A DNA stretch of 64,000 nucleotides from Agapanthus africanus (GCA_030015575.1 CM057337.1:298740044-298804043); one strand, 5' to 3'. Positions 43,573 to 55,544 are shown, counted from the first letter of the stretch. The notes: generated by a model from the sequence alone, not told the origin. Made by a program: numbers and translations.

Positions 43573-44273
43573 CTATGAGAAAACCGTAGTATCTTTTAGG
43601 CGGATAAGATGGCGTCTACTCCTGCGGAGAGGAGCTGGGATGTCCGGTTCTCCTGAACCTTCTTGTTCTACCAAGGTTTCAGTAATAGCTTGTGGTTCTG
43701 GAATTTCTTCCAGTTCTATTGCGCTCCCACTTATCTGATTTTCTAAAAACTCAGTTTCCAAGAAGCGAGCATTATGAGAAACAAAAACCTTTTGTTCCTC
43801 TGCGTAATAGAAATAATATCCCTTGGAGTTCTTTGGATATCCCACAAACTTACACTGTATTGATCGTGCCTCGAGCTTGTCCGCATGCTGCTTCTTTATA
43901 AAAGATGGACATCCCCATATCTTAATGTGCTTAAGATAGGGTTTCTTCCCACACCACATCTGATATGGTGAAGTAGGCACAGTCTTAGTTGGAACTCGGT
44001 TCAAAAGGTATGCAGCTAATTCTAGTGCATATCCCAAGAATGATCGTGGTAACTCAGCCTTACTTATCATGGAACGAACCATATCCAATAGGGTTCGATT
44101 CCTCCTTTCCGATACACTATTGTGTTGTGGTGTGTATGGAGGAGTAAGCTGAGAAAGAATTCCATTCTCTTTTAAGTAACCTAGGAACTCGGCACTTAAG
44201 TATTCACCACCTCGATTAGATCTCAGTGTCTTGATACTTTTGCCTGTTGGTTTTCCACTTCATTCTTGTATTC
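43573..44273 (-). pseudogene. A integrase core and C-terminus
   Basis: Minus strand. After a TAA at about 44275 and a one-base deletion near 44247 the core continues LRSNRGGEYLSAEFLGYLKE, where relatives have SDRGGEY: a catalytic Asp has become Asn. It goes on with HNSVSERRNRTLLD (GVSE changed to SVSE), then the open frame MISKAELPRSFLGYALELAA, LNRVPTKTVPTSPYQMWCGK, KPYLKHIKIWGCPSFIKKQH and KGYYFYYAEEQKVFVSHNAR, ending after IPEPQAITETLVEQEGSGEP. The last part is the linker to RT. Confidence 0.9.
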
Positions 44274-44699
44274 TTAGAATTTCTCAAAGGCCTCGGATTT
44301 ATGCTTCATTAAGAAGATATATCCATACCTAGAGAAATCATCCGTAAAAGTAATGAAGTAGGAATAACCACCTCGCGTATTTGTAGACATTGGACCGCAC
44401 ACGTCACTGTGTACGAGTCCCAAGAGCTCACTCGCTCTTACTCTGTGTCCTGTAAACGGAGTCTTTGTCATCTTTCCCATGAGACAAGATTCACAAGTAG
44501 CATAAGATTGATATTCGAACGGATTCAAATATCCTTCTCTATGTAACTTAGTCAATCGTGTTTCATTGATGTGACCTAGTCTACGATGCCATAAGAAAGC
44601 CTGATTTATTTCTGGAGACTTTCTTTTAAGTGTGTTCTGGATATTGAAAACCTGAGCTTGACTCAATACGTATATACCGTTATCTAATGTACCAGACAC
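44274..44699 (-). pseudogene. A GAG-pre-integrase and integrase N-terminal part
   Basis: Minus strand: NGIYVLSQAQVFNIQNTLKR, FLWHRRLGHINETRLTKLHR, YATCESCLMGKMTKTPFTGH and ELLGLVHSDVCGPMSTNTRG, FITFTDDFSRYGYIFLMKHK. The HxxxxH...CxxC zinc motif and the first integrase Asp (HSDVCGP) are intact. Earlier pol frames meet this one after a stop near 44700-44770. Confidence 0.93.
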
Positions 44700-44771
44700 A
44701 ATCAGAACTTGATTTAGGTGGATGTTAACTACATCGCTTACGAATGTAAAATCATATCCCTCTCTCGAAAA

Positions 44772-45446
44772 TTAGGACACTGATATGATATTACAAGTCA
44801 TACTAGGTACATACAAACAATTACGTAGAATCAATATATGCCCACTTGTCAAACCTAGGCGATATTCTCCCACGGATTCAGCGTTCACAGTCATTCCGTT
44901 TGCAACTGTGAGAGACCAATCACCTACCTTTATAACTCTACGGTTTCTCAAAGCATGTAATGAATTACAGATATGAGATCCTGCTCCGGTATCTAGTGCC
45001 CAGGAAGTAGAGTTAATTGACAAACAGTTTTCAATTACAAACACACTTGAGGCCGAAACCACAACATACTTCGTATCCTGGCTACTGGCTTTCAAAGCCC
45101 TGCAATCCTTCTGCCAATGCCCAATCCCATAACAATAGGAACGCCCATCTTTTACTACATCCAGTCCCAAAACTTTTGCCCTTCTATTTTCTTCTACTTC
45201 CCTGGTTTCCTTCACGATAGAAGACAGAGACTGTAGAATCAAGTCAGTATCTGACCCGTTTCCCAACGTGGTCTCCAGGTCCTTGAGCTCATCAATATAG
45301 CTAGTCATTATAAGGACGTTATCCCCTACAAATGACCCGACAGCCAACCTCGCTTGAATTAATTCGTTCGAGGTCTCATATCTTGTGATATGAGATTGCT
45401 CTCCATATAAATCTTTGTTAAGGAGAAAGATGGAAACTAAGTCCAT
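44772..45446 (-). pseudogene. A gag C-terminus, zinc knuckle and protease
   Basis: Minus strand, 224 codons open. KDLYGEQSHITRYETSNELI is the gag capsid part (relatives read LxELFGEQxRxxRYE), GNGSDTDLILQSLSSI follows with a short deletion where relatives have the FxxNxNM stretch, then CYGIGHWQKDC, a zinc knuckle lacking its first CxxC half. The protease follows: SINSTSWALDTGAGSHICNS, WSLTVANGMTVNAESVGEYR and LYVPSMTCNIISVS, with the DTG active site present. The frame starts after a stop; gag continues upstream at 45456. Confidence 0.9.
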
Positions 45447-45455
45447 CTTCTCGTG

Positions 45456-45708
45456 CTACTTCTGGTATACACCATCAACTGAAGCCAACAAGTGGCACTT
45501 GGCTTTCGCTTTAATCTTTTCCCTTATCTGACGGATATTCATATCCGCGACGGTGGAAACTAGACCTGGGACGGTGGGATCTTGAGTAGTAATAGGGTGG
45601 TCCAGCTTGTTATAGGCAATGGACATCTGGACAGACCTTTGCCAGTCATATAAGTAAGATTCAGTCAATTTGTTATCTAGATGTAACCTGTGTGTGGTTA
45701 CAAGGTCG
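45456..45708 (-). pseudogene. A gag N-terminus
   Basis: Minus strand: LTESYLYDWQRSVQMSIAYN, KLDHPITTQDPTVPGLVSTV, KAKCHLLASVDGVYQK. This matches the Tork-like gag entry (NKLTGPNYxDWxRNxxIxLxxxKxxYVLT...AKCxxLASMxNxxQ) and element C at 63276. No ATG is in frame directly ahead; the sequence after the acceptor-like AG reads CGACCTTGTAACC, so the start codon is lost or lies upstream of a splice junction. Confidence 0.85.
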
Positions 45709-47767
45709 CTGCAATGAGAGAAAGAGAAGAAAACACTTTAGCATGATGCTCTTGCAAGTTTAGATTGGTTTTTAGTTTATCTAAACTGGATGGCTCCCAC
45801 TGTTTCTCTAATCATTCCTCAAACCATAAAAGAAGAATTAGCCAGGACTATTCTCACCGTACAATACTTGCTTAACAGTTCAGCCAGGCCAATGTCGATA
45901 CTTCGAGAGAGGTTTTCCAACGCTTTCGCGAAGTTCCTTAATTAAATAACCTCTTTTCTATGGGGGCGTAGCCCCGCTGACACCTTTCTCAACACCTACT
46001 TGGTCTATACCATTGATCGTTTAAGTGACAAATCTCCTGATAAGTAGCTTGTACTCACAGTAGGATCGGGATCCAAATATCATCGTATGATAATGCTGAA
46101 GGAATCCTACCAACATTCATCAAACTCCAAATGGTATGCAACACTAGCAAGTTTCAGTTTCTTTAGAAAACTCCCGATGTGGATTTTTGCCCCATGCTCT
46201 TATGACCTTGACTTTGGCCAAACAAATCATAAGTTACATGTCAAGTTCTACCCGTCATTATGCAGGTTAATTTGAACCCACCCGTACATACCCTTGACTT
46301 TGGCCAACAAGGCAGTACGACTGTCCCAAACCAAGGCATCTATCTATACTACATATGAATATCCAATAGCTACCAAACACTGTGCCTTGACTTTGGCCAA
46401 ACAAACATAGCTTGAATACTATTGACTATCCATATGAAATGACGGAGGGCTACGACTGGTTTTGGCAAAACCATGAACGTAGTGAACTTGATATAATCGA
46501 AGGAACCTGATACCTTTTAAAAGGAGCGGTTAAGGCTCCGCAATTAAAATTTCTGATCTTTTAAAATAACCGGGTGGTTTTTAAATTTGTTCTAAGGATT
46601 GAACTTTGGTTTATTTTCTTTGCAGTATTATAATGCGTCCCATCATTTATCCTATCATTGCAGAAAACAACGAAAATACCACGTCCTCTTATGCCATCCG
46701 CATTCGCCACGGGGTCCCGTCATCACCCGTTAGATTACTTAACTAACGACAGAGCGGGGGCTGGGCTAGCGCAGGTGTAAAACATAAGTGACGTCTAATA
46801 GCTATCATATTTAGATATTGTACATTCGTCAGACGCAATAATAGGCATTCCAGATTACTGATGAACTTTATTGGATATACTAGCCATCCGCATTTGCTTT
46901 GAGCATGCAACAAAAGACGGATTACACAGTTTTGATGAATAGCCATTACCCCACCCTAGACCCCCTACGGGTACGACAAACTACCCGCCAAGTACCCGAA
47001 GTGAAGCGGTCTCCCTCAACAACGTGAGTAGGCCACTAAACACTTCAAAGTACCCGGTAGTTTGTGCACCCCACCTTAGGTCTATCCTAGGAGCAAAAAA
47101 CAGTAAATGAAATAATACAACGGTGGCTACAACCGCAACCTGGATGTGCCTCGCAAAAGAATATTACAACATATTACAATTACATCGAATGAATGAATCT
47201 AATTACCCATCTCAAACCCCGGCTAATCATCACAACAATCCAATACAGTTCATATACACAAACAGTAGAATCATTACAGAAATGTGCAACCCCCTGCCAA
47301 CCGACATACTAGCAGTTAGGGAAGGTTTACGAACACATTAAACATTACAGATAAAAACCCGATTAGCAAATAATTTAGAACATCGATCGACAACCTTTTT
47401 CTGTGTCTACCCCAAATGCAAGCCATCATGGAAGTAACCTGGGCTGAAAAATAATATACTGGAAAACAAAACACCAAACATTAAGAATTACAGAGCAAAT
47501 CCAAGTCAACTCGGGGTTGACTCCGCGGCGGATCCACAGCCAAAAGCACCATTTGGACGCGGATCCGCGGCCATCTTGTCGAGCTGAGTGCTCGTATTTT
47601 CCCAGTATTCTTATATTCCCCTGCTGTGAATTTTAAGGCATATCAAATATTTTTTTCGACACGTTTAAAATTAACAGAAACTGATAGGGGTCCAGGTTAA
47701 GTTTTCGCGTTTTTTTCTCACGATCGAAGTTCTAATTAGTTGCTAATAAGCTAGTAAAGGTATAGTC
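45709..47767 (-). other. A leader: conserved untranslated region
   Basis: About 2.06 kb, no credible coding. Contains L1 (46940-47092), L2 (46691-46774), CCCTCCGTCATTTC near 46437-46450, and three copies of the inverted-repeat motif (46202-46226, 46287-46311, 46383-46407). Near gag it has CAATCTAAAC, a long pyrimidine tract and CATTGCAG before CGACC. The tandem modules seen in E and B2 are absent. Confidence 0.8.
46691..46774 (-). other. Leader block L2 in A
   Basis: Minus strand GCGCTAGCCCAGCCCCCGCT, GTTAGTTAAGTAATCTAACG, GTGGCGAATGCGGATGGCAT. Confidence 0.85.
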
Positions 47768-47780
47768 GGCTCTGATACCA
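47768..47780 (-). other. Primer-binding site of A
   Basis: Minus strand TGGTATCAGAGCC, an exact initiator-tRNA-Met complement, one base from the 5' LTR. Confidence 0.95.
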
Positions 47781-47781
47781 C

Positions 47782-49731
47782 TGTAAGTCCATGTCACGCA
47801 GCCCACGAGCTTGCGGGGAGGCGGAATATATGAAAAACGATTATCAAAGCTTCGTAATACGGACTTGAGCACACAGATCGTATCTATACCATTACTAGCA
47901 AACTAAGAAAGGTTTAACTACTCGGATTCGAAATTATACCTCACGTTACTTGTCCTTCGGGTCTTCATCGCTGTCCTCCACTCCTCGTAGGATCTTTGGA
48001 ACGTCGGCACCTCAACGGCCTCCTCGAGTCAAAGACGATCCACCCGAGAGCTTCTACTTCAAGCTTTACCTCTAATCTTGAGGTAACTAGGTTTCTTTAG
48101 TTGCTAATCAAAGTCACCTAGGTGATATAGAGAGAGGTTATGGATTAATTAGTCTATCTAATCCTTGATCTCAAGACATGAGAGGGGTGGATTAGGGTTT
48201 GAAGAGTGAGAGAGCTTGAGGAGAGAGAAGGTGAGGATAATAATTATAATGAAAAAATGAATCCTTCTTGGATATATGAAGCATAATCATTTATCAAATA
48301 AAATAAAATAAATGATTTATCATCATGCTTCAGTTATTCATTGTGTGATTCATTACATGAGTCATTAACCATTTAATGCAACATTAAATGATATGAATGA
48401 ACCACACAAATGAGTCATTAGATCATTAAATGCTTATGCCACCTTAACCCTCAAGTCATCACCCTTCTAGAAGCTTCCCGCCAAATTATGAGAACGCCCC
48501 TCCTATCCGTGAAAACACGGAAAAACTTTAGACTGTATAAATTCAATAATCTGATACTAGAATCTGGCTTAAACTAAAGCCGGCTAGTAAAAACTGTTCG
48601 AACGTCGTATGTGCGAAAACACACGTATGCGTCCGATCCCTTGTCGTAAAACCATACGACCTCTATATCGTTTCGCCTGGAGCAGGGAAACTCTCTGTGT
48701 GGGACTCTAAAGACTCGACACTACGCTGGCGGTGGGTTTAACCACAGACAGCTAGCGGCACTAGCTGTACGTAACGGTCCCCATATAGATGTCGATAAGA
48801 AGGACGATGAGGAACCCATCCGAACTCCTACTGAGCCTGATGTGACAATCTCCGTACAGTCCGGTCTGTTCGTCTAGGACTATCGCATATCGGGCCTAGG
48901 GGGCAGCAAGCGTCAGTCCCCTAATAGCGGTATAAGTCGTGTCGGAGCGTAGCCCATTACACCTTGAGAAACTACTGGAACCTACCAGTAAAACTCGCTT
49001 GCCCTGGCCAGGGACTTTGCGTAATGGCTCTCTGACACAGCGCGATATCAACTCCCAATACCGGGAGAGACGAATCCTGTCTAACCGCCACTGCCTCCAA
49101 GTGCTCGGGACTGCACCCAACTGCTACTTGTTTGCACGACTCCATTGAGCCGTGGTAGGGTAGCAATCTAAGAACAGCGGGACACACTCGAGGCAAAGTA
49201 GCAGTGTCAAGTCTGCGGACTATGCTGTACTCATGTCACCTGGGAACTGTTAACCGACGACGGGTATAATACCAACCAACAGTTCCCTGCGAGTCCTGTC
49301 CAGTATATCCGTAACCTAACGAGCACCTGTATACTATCTCCAGTACGGCGTACTGATGGCTGTGGGACAGACCATCTCCCCAACTAGGATGAGAAGCGTA
49401 CACACTAGTCTACTCCGGAATATCGATGCCTTGTCTCGATAATCCAACGACCTGGGACCTGTACAGGATGTTGCTTATAGACTACCCAGCCCCCACTAGT
49501 GTGACTGCCATCACAACGCTGGTAATAAAGCAAATATCCTATGGGCTCTACTAATATGTATAAATGATACGTTACAAGAAACATATGCACATATTAAAGT
49601 AGAATCAAACCAAGTAGCATACTACCATTTTTAGCAAGACTGATATATAACTGTGAATATCCCAAGCTTCCATTAAGTAATATACAAACTAGTATGATAC
49701 AGTAATAGCCTCTAGGGCATAAACACTAACA
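47782..49731 (-). repeat. 5' LTR of A (right)
   Basis: 1950 bp, same length as the left LTR. Minus strand TGTTAGTGTTTATGCCC to CATGGACTTACA. Palindrome at 49002-49013, stem-loop at 48966-48996. Confidence 0.95.
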
Positions 49732-51620
49732 ATGGGAATATGCATATACATATTCATGTGCACATGTATGGATGTTTAGAATGGTATGTTGTATTTGGAA
49801 ATGAGTCGATAAGATTGGGCTTGGTGCCATGAGATCAGTGATGTGATTTGGTTCGTATTAGGAGATACGCCATGATTTTATGCGGATCCTTAGGTGATGT
49901 GTTTTCACACATACGCGTACATTTATGCTGATGATACTAATAGCATACTAGACTTAGATCAGTACCTCCTGTTAACGATATGTGATGATAAGGATACCAG
50001 ATGAATAATGAGATAAATGTGATATTTGACCCGTACACTAATTTGGGATGCCGTGGGATGGATTTACCGTACGAGCTATTGATGATAGATCCGCACTCTT
50101 GACTTGAGAATGTCATATTAGATGGTGTATCGTATGGGATACTATTGAGGCGGGATCACCGACTATTATATAGATAGATATATGTATCGACTCAAATGTA
50201 GGTGGTTTCCTTACCCTTTTCGATTAGCCTGTTAGCTCAGTCCTGTAGTTTGTTTGTAGATGTTAGACTAGATTCGATTCATACCCATTTCAAAACTAAT
50301 GAATTGTGTGTATTTTAAAGACAGGACACGGGATTCTAGGGATATTTCAAAGGACGTATCTTTTCTTAAAAACACCGTAGCCCTTATTTTCAAAACACCA
50401 CGATTCGTATTATTTCAAATGGCAAACAGTAATACACAAGTATGGCAATGTAGATTCCTTATTGTTATGTTATCATTCATGTCCCGCATATTATTGTTGC
50501 ATTTACTATTCATTTGCTATTTGTCATGTTGTTATCGTCTCATTGTATGTTTACGGTGTATTTAGTGATTATGAGACCATGCTGTCAGGACACTAGCACT
50601 ATTACCGATGATGCGTATGCTCCACATACAATTGCTTGCCGGCTCACACACATCTTCATCGGTAATTGCCATGTCACGTATACTTTAGAAAATACTATTT
50701 CATTGACATAGCTTTGTAACTGATAGTTGCTACATGTTATAGCTTTCATATGCTAGTTTAATTATTGCATGAATCAGATGCATCCATATATTCATTGGTT
50801 ATGTGGTATTATGGAGATTTATGCCGGTTTTCATTGTTATTGACATGGTGACTTGATGATTTCGGATTCTTCGTGATATTTTCTGGATTTGGAAACCGAA
50901 TGTGAAAGTTTTGTAAACTGATGAATTATTTTAAAGAGAAAAATGCGGTTTTCCTTGATATGTTTTGTATTGTCCACCATGATGTTTTCTCGGTTCTGAG
51001 ATGTTTTCGATGACCCGATTCGAGAAATTGGATGAACCGTTTCGGGTACATGGTGGGCTCGGTAAGGTACCCCGGGGCAAGAAGCTCGAGTTGTAGATGA
51101 TGAGCCCGGCAGGGGCAGACTGCCAACCAGTGATTTTACCTGGTGCGGCGGATATCCAGAGGATACCATTCGTGGTCGTGTGATTGATGATATGGGCCGA
51201 TCCGGAATGACGGAGCCCGAGGTATTAAGATATCGAGATTTGAGACCCTGAGATATTGAGACTTGAGACACTGAGATATTGAGATTTATGATACAGGCCA
51301 GTCCGGATAGCCGGAGCCTGAGGTATTGAGATACTGAAATTTATGTTTTGTGTCGATGCTGGACACTGTTTTATCTGTCGATTTCATTGATGATACGCGA
51401 TATATATACATACAGAAATCTCATTAAATAAAGAAAACAGTTGTGTCATTCACGATGTATTCTGTTTCATTTGTAATGCATTCATACATCATATATCTGA
51501 TATGTTGCTATCTGAGGCACTGACATGAGCACGTAGAATTGCACTTATATGTAGATGGATCAGGATATTGTTTGAGGATATTACTCGATATGCCTAGGAT
51601 AGCGTCATACATGTGATTTC
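49732..51620 (+). repeat. D2 solo LTR, second segment
   Basis: Continues D2 between A and B2. The stretch 51040-51120 (GGGTACATGGTGGGCTCGG, then CCCGGGGCAAGA, GATGATGAG) matches D1 4535-4600, confirming it is LTR of the same broad family. No gene is seen. Confidence 0.85.
51218..51345 (+). repeat. Short degenerate minisatellite in D2
   Basis: Several imperfect copies of TGAGATATTGAGATTT with spacers, and a doubled GATCCGGAATGACGGAGCC/GTCCGGATAGCCGGAGCC frame. Confidence 0.7.
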
Positions 51621-52706
51621 TGTTGGAGGTAGTGCCATCAGAGTCAATTATTGCATCACAGGTACGTGATTGCAATGATTGAGGGAGGACCTATCCCGGT
51701 AGGACAGTCTTACTCGAGATGATAGTATGCTATCTGGTTTACCTTTATCATCGTGTACTGTTTTAAGTGACCTGACACGTCGCTATTACACGTTGATAGA
51801 GCCCCTAGGATTCATGCTTGACCACCAGCAGTATGAGGGCGATCATATAAGTGGGAGCTGGGGGTCTATAAGCTTATCCTTAAAAGGTCCCTAGTCGTGG
51901 GAGTTTCGAGACTGGGCATCGATACTCCATTAGTAGACTAGTGTATACAGTCGAGACCCCGACGAGGGGCGGTGGCCGGTCTCACAAGCCACTGGTGTCA
52001 GTTGGATCACCTAAGATGTATACAGGTGCTCATTGGGTTATGAGTACACCGGACAGGAATCGCCGGGAACATGCTAGTTGGTCATATACCAGACGTCAGA
52101 TGGCAGTTCCCTGGTGACATGTGTGCAGGTTAGTTCATCGACCTGGGGATCGTCATTTGTCTCGTGTGAGTTCCCACTGTACTTTGATTACTACCCTACC
52201 ACGGCTCAAAGGAGTCGTGCAAACAGGTTTTAGTTGGGTACCGTCCCGAGCCACATGGAGGCAGTGAGCGTATCTTCAGGGGTTCGTCTCTCCCGGTATT
52301 GGGGGTGAGGTCGTGCTGTGTCTAGGAGAGCCATTACACAATGTCGTTGGCCAAGGCAAGGAGATTTACTGGTAGGTATTCCAGTAGTATCTCAGGGTGT
52401 TCTGGGCTACACTCCGACACGACTTGTACCGCTTTTGGGGGTCTGACTTTTACCAACCCCCTAGGCCCGCCATGCGATACTCATAGACGAACGGACCGGA
52501 CTGCACGGATATTGTCACTGACAGGCTCAGTAGGGTTGTCAGGCTGAGTTCACTCACAGACGTCCCTTTTAGTCAATACTTGGTAGCCCGTTACGTATTG
52601 GCTTATACCTCTGACGTGCTAGTGGTTAAATCCACAACCGAGGTGTTGACGAGTCTTTAGAGTCCCCCACATTCAGTTACTCAGCTTTCGGGCGAAAGGT
52701 TGTAGA

Positions 52707-52862
52707 GGCCGTATGGAGATATGGCAAGGTCCGATCAGATACGTGCGGTATTGCACGGATCAGGATCGGACAGTCTGTACTATAGGCCGTATGGATATAT
52801 GGCAGGGTTCGATCAGATACGTGCGGTATTGCACGGATCAGGATCGAACAGATATTACTAGC
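52707..52862 (+). repeat. Doubled 78-bp hairpin unit in B2 LTR
   Basis: Units 52707-52784 and 52785-52862. Each holds CGATC...CGTGC-GGTATT-GCACG...GATCG (first copy CCGATC/GATCGG, second TCGATC/GATCGA), a nested stem. B1 has one unit at 15650-15725. The 3' LTR copy is at 60704-60859. Confidence 0.92.
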
Positions 52863-53077
52863 CGGTTTTGGTATAAGCCGGGTCCTAGTATAGTACAGTG
52901 TAGATTTTGTCTCATTGCATTTGTATTTCGGTCGAAATACAGATGCGGGTGTGTATGCACAGTATCGGGGTTTGCCTGTAATTTATTACGGGACCAGTTT
53001 TCTGGAGTTGCCAGTTTGCTTTCCGTTTCGGCCGATTTCCTTTGTTCCGTTCATTGGCCGAAGTTTGGTGGAGGAGG

Positions 53078-53103
53078 GCTTATTTGCATTGTTGCAAATA
53101 AGC
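53078..53103. other. Perfect 11-bp inverted repeat in B2 LTR
   Basis: GCTTATTTGCA, loop TTGT, TGCAAATAAGC. Repeated in the 3' LTR at 61075-61100. Not found at the corresponding place in B1. It could form a hairpin in RNA or a cruciform in DNA. Confidence 0.9.
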
Positions 53104-53885
53104 ATTTGTGGAGGAGGTCTTTGCATATTATCATGTCATGATACTTGTCCCATCATTTGACTTCATAAACTCATGATTGCTTGACTTTCTTTATCATCAT
53201 GGTTTTGATGATGGTTGTTGATGATGAGAGATGGTTGTTAGTTGAGTGTTGGTTTTCCTTTGTTATCATTGGTTCATATGATAACCATTCCTCTCTCTCT
53301 CTCTTGCTTGATATGAGAAAGACTCCCATGTTTTTTTGATACACTCTCATTTTCACTCCCTCCCTCATCTAGCGTGGCCGGCCACTCTCTTGATGGGGGC
53401 TGTCCATACATTTTGGTAAGGGGTTTTTGGTTCATTTCATGTTGGAAAATCCCTTTAGCTCCTCCTCCAAAAGCTTGTATCATCCCTCCACCAAAATGGC
53501 ATCTCCATGAACCCCAAAGTGAGACTTGAGGACTACATATTCTACAGCGAACCTTGGGCACGTCGAGTAGCCGGCTTCGTGCCCGAGTTGCCTCGGCATT
53601 GAGGTGGGAGCCCGTAAAAGAAGTAGGCGATGTGGTGCGCTTCCGGCGACGGGGAGGAGACGGGACATTCCGCAGGAGATCGGGACGATGATGAGAAGAC
53701 CGGAGGACTTGGATCGTCGGTATATCTCTTTCCCATCTTATAGTTAGCTTAGACTTGTTAATGGTTTCGATCCGGGTGTTTAGTGCGCGGTGGTACCGGT
53801 TTGCTAAGTCCGCAAAATTTAAGTTTTCACCGCTTCCGCATTCCGGCGTCGGATTGACGGCCGGGGCGCCGCCGTGCACTTACAG

Positions 53886-53901
53886 TGGTATCAGAGCCTC
53901 G
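53886..53901 (+). other. Primer-binding site of B2
   Basis: TGGTATCAGAGCCTCG, exact initiator-tRNA-Met core, one base after the LTR. Confidence 0.95.
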
Positions 53902-55082
53902 CCATTAACTTAGTCTAGCTTTGTGTAATGTGTTTGCAATTCGGATCGATCAAAAATCCCAAAACCCGCATTTCCTTCACATCAGTTTTCTGTTGGAAAT
54001 TTTTGGTCTCGAAAAATTTTTCAGGTTGTAAAATATTGATGTACTAGAAATTGTAAGGCTACTGTTCAAATTCGAGGCACTGATCTCCTGACCAGAGTGC
54101 GGAAGCGCGGCCAAAACCCACTTTTGGCCGCTCTTCCGCCGCAGTATGGACGAATCAGTGGGTTGGGTTTTTACAGTGGGCTTCTGGGGAGATTTTAGGG
54201 GTTTTGGAATAATAACTTTGGGCCCAGAATTTCTTTAACTGCTACAGTATTGCTTTGGGGCCCACTTGTTAAAATTTGATTGATCGGATATTTTAAACAC
54301 ATTTTTCACAGTATTTACATTATATCTGCGACCGTGAATGTCACTTGATCGGTAAATCCGGTCTAACTGCTATAGCCCGGTTAGACGGATTTGCGAACGT
54401 GACTTTCACGTTGATGTTTGGTTTTTGCTGTGATGTTGCGGATCGGTCGTGGGGGATAGCCTGGATGCAATGCTAGTACAGTTTTGTTGTAATATGTACA
54501 TTTGATATTGCGGGGCGAGCGTTCGACATGTGGACTGCCGTCACTACCTGTTTGTATTATTATTTTGGGGCACGACCTGGTTGCGGTCGATGTACCCGGT
54601 GTATGTATATTTTACTTTCTGTACTAGGATTGCCCCGCGGAGGGGTGCACGGATAGCCGGGTTCTGGAGGGCAACAAGCCCGCATCTCATGGCATTGAGA
54701 CGGAGGGGGCTTCACTCTAGGATTGGCGGGCTATTCGCCGCACTCGTAGGGGGTACAGGTTGACCCAGGAGGGGTGCCCAAGTTACCGGATTCCGTGAAG
54801 TGCTGGGTGGTCCATTCACGTTGCTGAAGGGGGCTGCCTCGCTTCAGGTTTTGGCGGGTAACTTGCCGCGCCCGTAGGGGTCTAGGATTTCATTGCACAG
54901 GCTATCCACACGACCAGGGGAACGTCGGGTTTCAGCAGTGGCTTTGTGAAACCCGGGGATCCCAGATATCTGTATTGTTTCTGTGATGCTGTACATTTCT
55001 GTGATGTTGCATTTTATTCACGCCTTGAGAGAAATACTATATATTGGTATATATATTAGTAGATGTTGTATATGTTTTGCAT

Positions 55083-55166
55083 CCGCGCTAGTCCAGTCCC
55101 CGCTCTGTCGTTAGTTAGCTAACCTAACGGGTAATGACGGGACCCAGTGGCGAATGCGGATGGCAT
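55083..55166 (+). other. Leader block L2 in B2
   Basis: CCGCGCTAGTCCAGTCCCC, GTTAGTTAGCTAACCTAACG, GTGGCGAATGCGGATGGCAT. Arms GTTAG/CTAAC pair fully. Confidence 0.85.
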
Positions 55167-55307
55167 ATACGTACATCAGTATATTTTCGTTCTTTTTGGT
55201 GTGATCAATTGATGGGACTGCGTTGATTCGGATCAATGCAAGTTAAAAACAAACCTAATCTGATGTTGTTGGAACATTTTTCAAAAAGCTGTTATTGCAA
55301 GGACGTT

Positions 55308-55544
55308 CACTTTTGTTTTGCATCGTGGTATTCAGTTGGAATATCCTGCTCCTCAGTCGACGAGGCAAGGGCCGAGATCCCTTCACCGGGAGTGACCCCT
55401 TGGACAAAAGGTTTGCGTCAGGGCATTAACTTCACTATAGCCGATTACTTTTGCTTTGCACCGTGGTATTCAGTTGGAATATCCTGCACCCCATTCTACG
55501 GGGAAAGAGCCGAGATCCCTTCACCGGGAGTGACCTCTTTAGCA
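55308..55544 (+). repeat. Tandem leader modules in B2
   Basis: Units 55308-55411 and 55447-55544, offset about 138 bp. Each has TTTTGCA, GTGGTATTCAGTTGGAATAT, GCCGAGATCCCTTCACCGGG and AGTGACC. Same module as in E 31844-32107, though the families differ widely elsewhere. Confidence 0.9.

Larger units (their letters stand above)
39997..49731 (-). mobile_element. A: Ty1/copia element, near full length, inactivated
   Basis: Minus strand, 9735 bp, two 1950-bp LTRs, PBS, PPT and near-perfect TSDs (ATGGC at 39992-39996, ATGGG at 49732-49736). All copia domains occur in order: gag with a damaged zinc knuckle, PR, GAG-pre-integrase, IN, RT, RNase H. About ten stops and frameshifts inactivate it. It sits in the solo LTR D2. 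LTRs differ by a few percent by eye. Its LTR is the closest relative of the G LTR in the window. Confidence 0.96.
51621..53884 (+). repeat. 5' LTR of B2
   Basis: TGTTGGAGGTAGTGCC to GTGCACTTACA. It includes the stem-loop at 52361-52393, the doubled 78-bp hairpin unit at 52707-52862 and a perfect 11-bp inverted repeat at 53078-53103. The 201-codon minus-strand frame at 53274-53879 is a chance frame shared with the 3' LTR. Confidence 0.96.

Noticed and set aside
53274-53879. 201-codon minus-strand open frame, repeated almost unchanged at 61271-61876
   Set aside because: It lies inside the two LTRs of B2, so its conservation is only LTR identity. It has no recognisable domain and ends at the LTR end.
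55308-55544. Regularly spaced repeats that might suggest a CRISPR-like array
   Set aside because: Only two units of about 100 bp in a plant retrotransposon leader; units are diverged and there are no short repeats with unique spacers.
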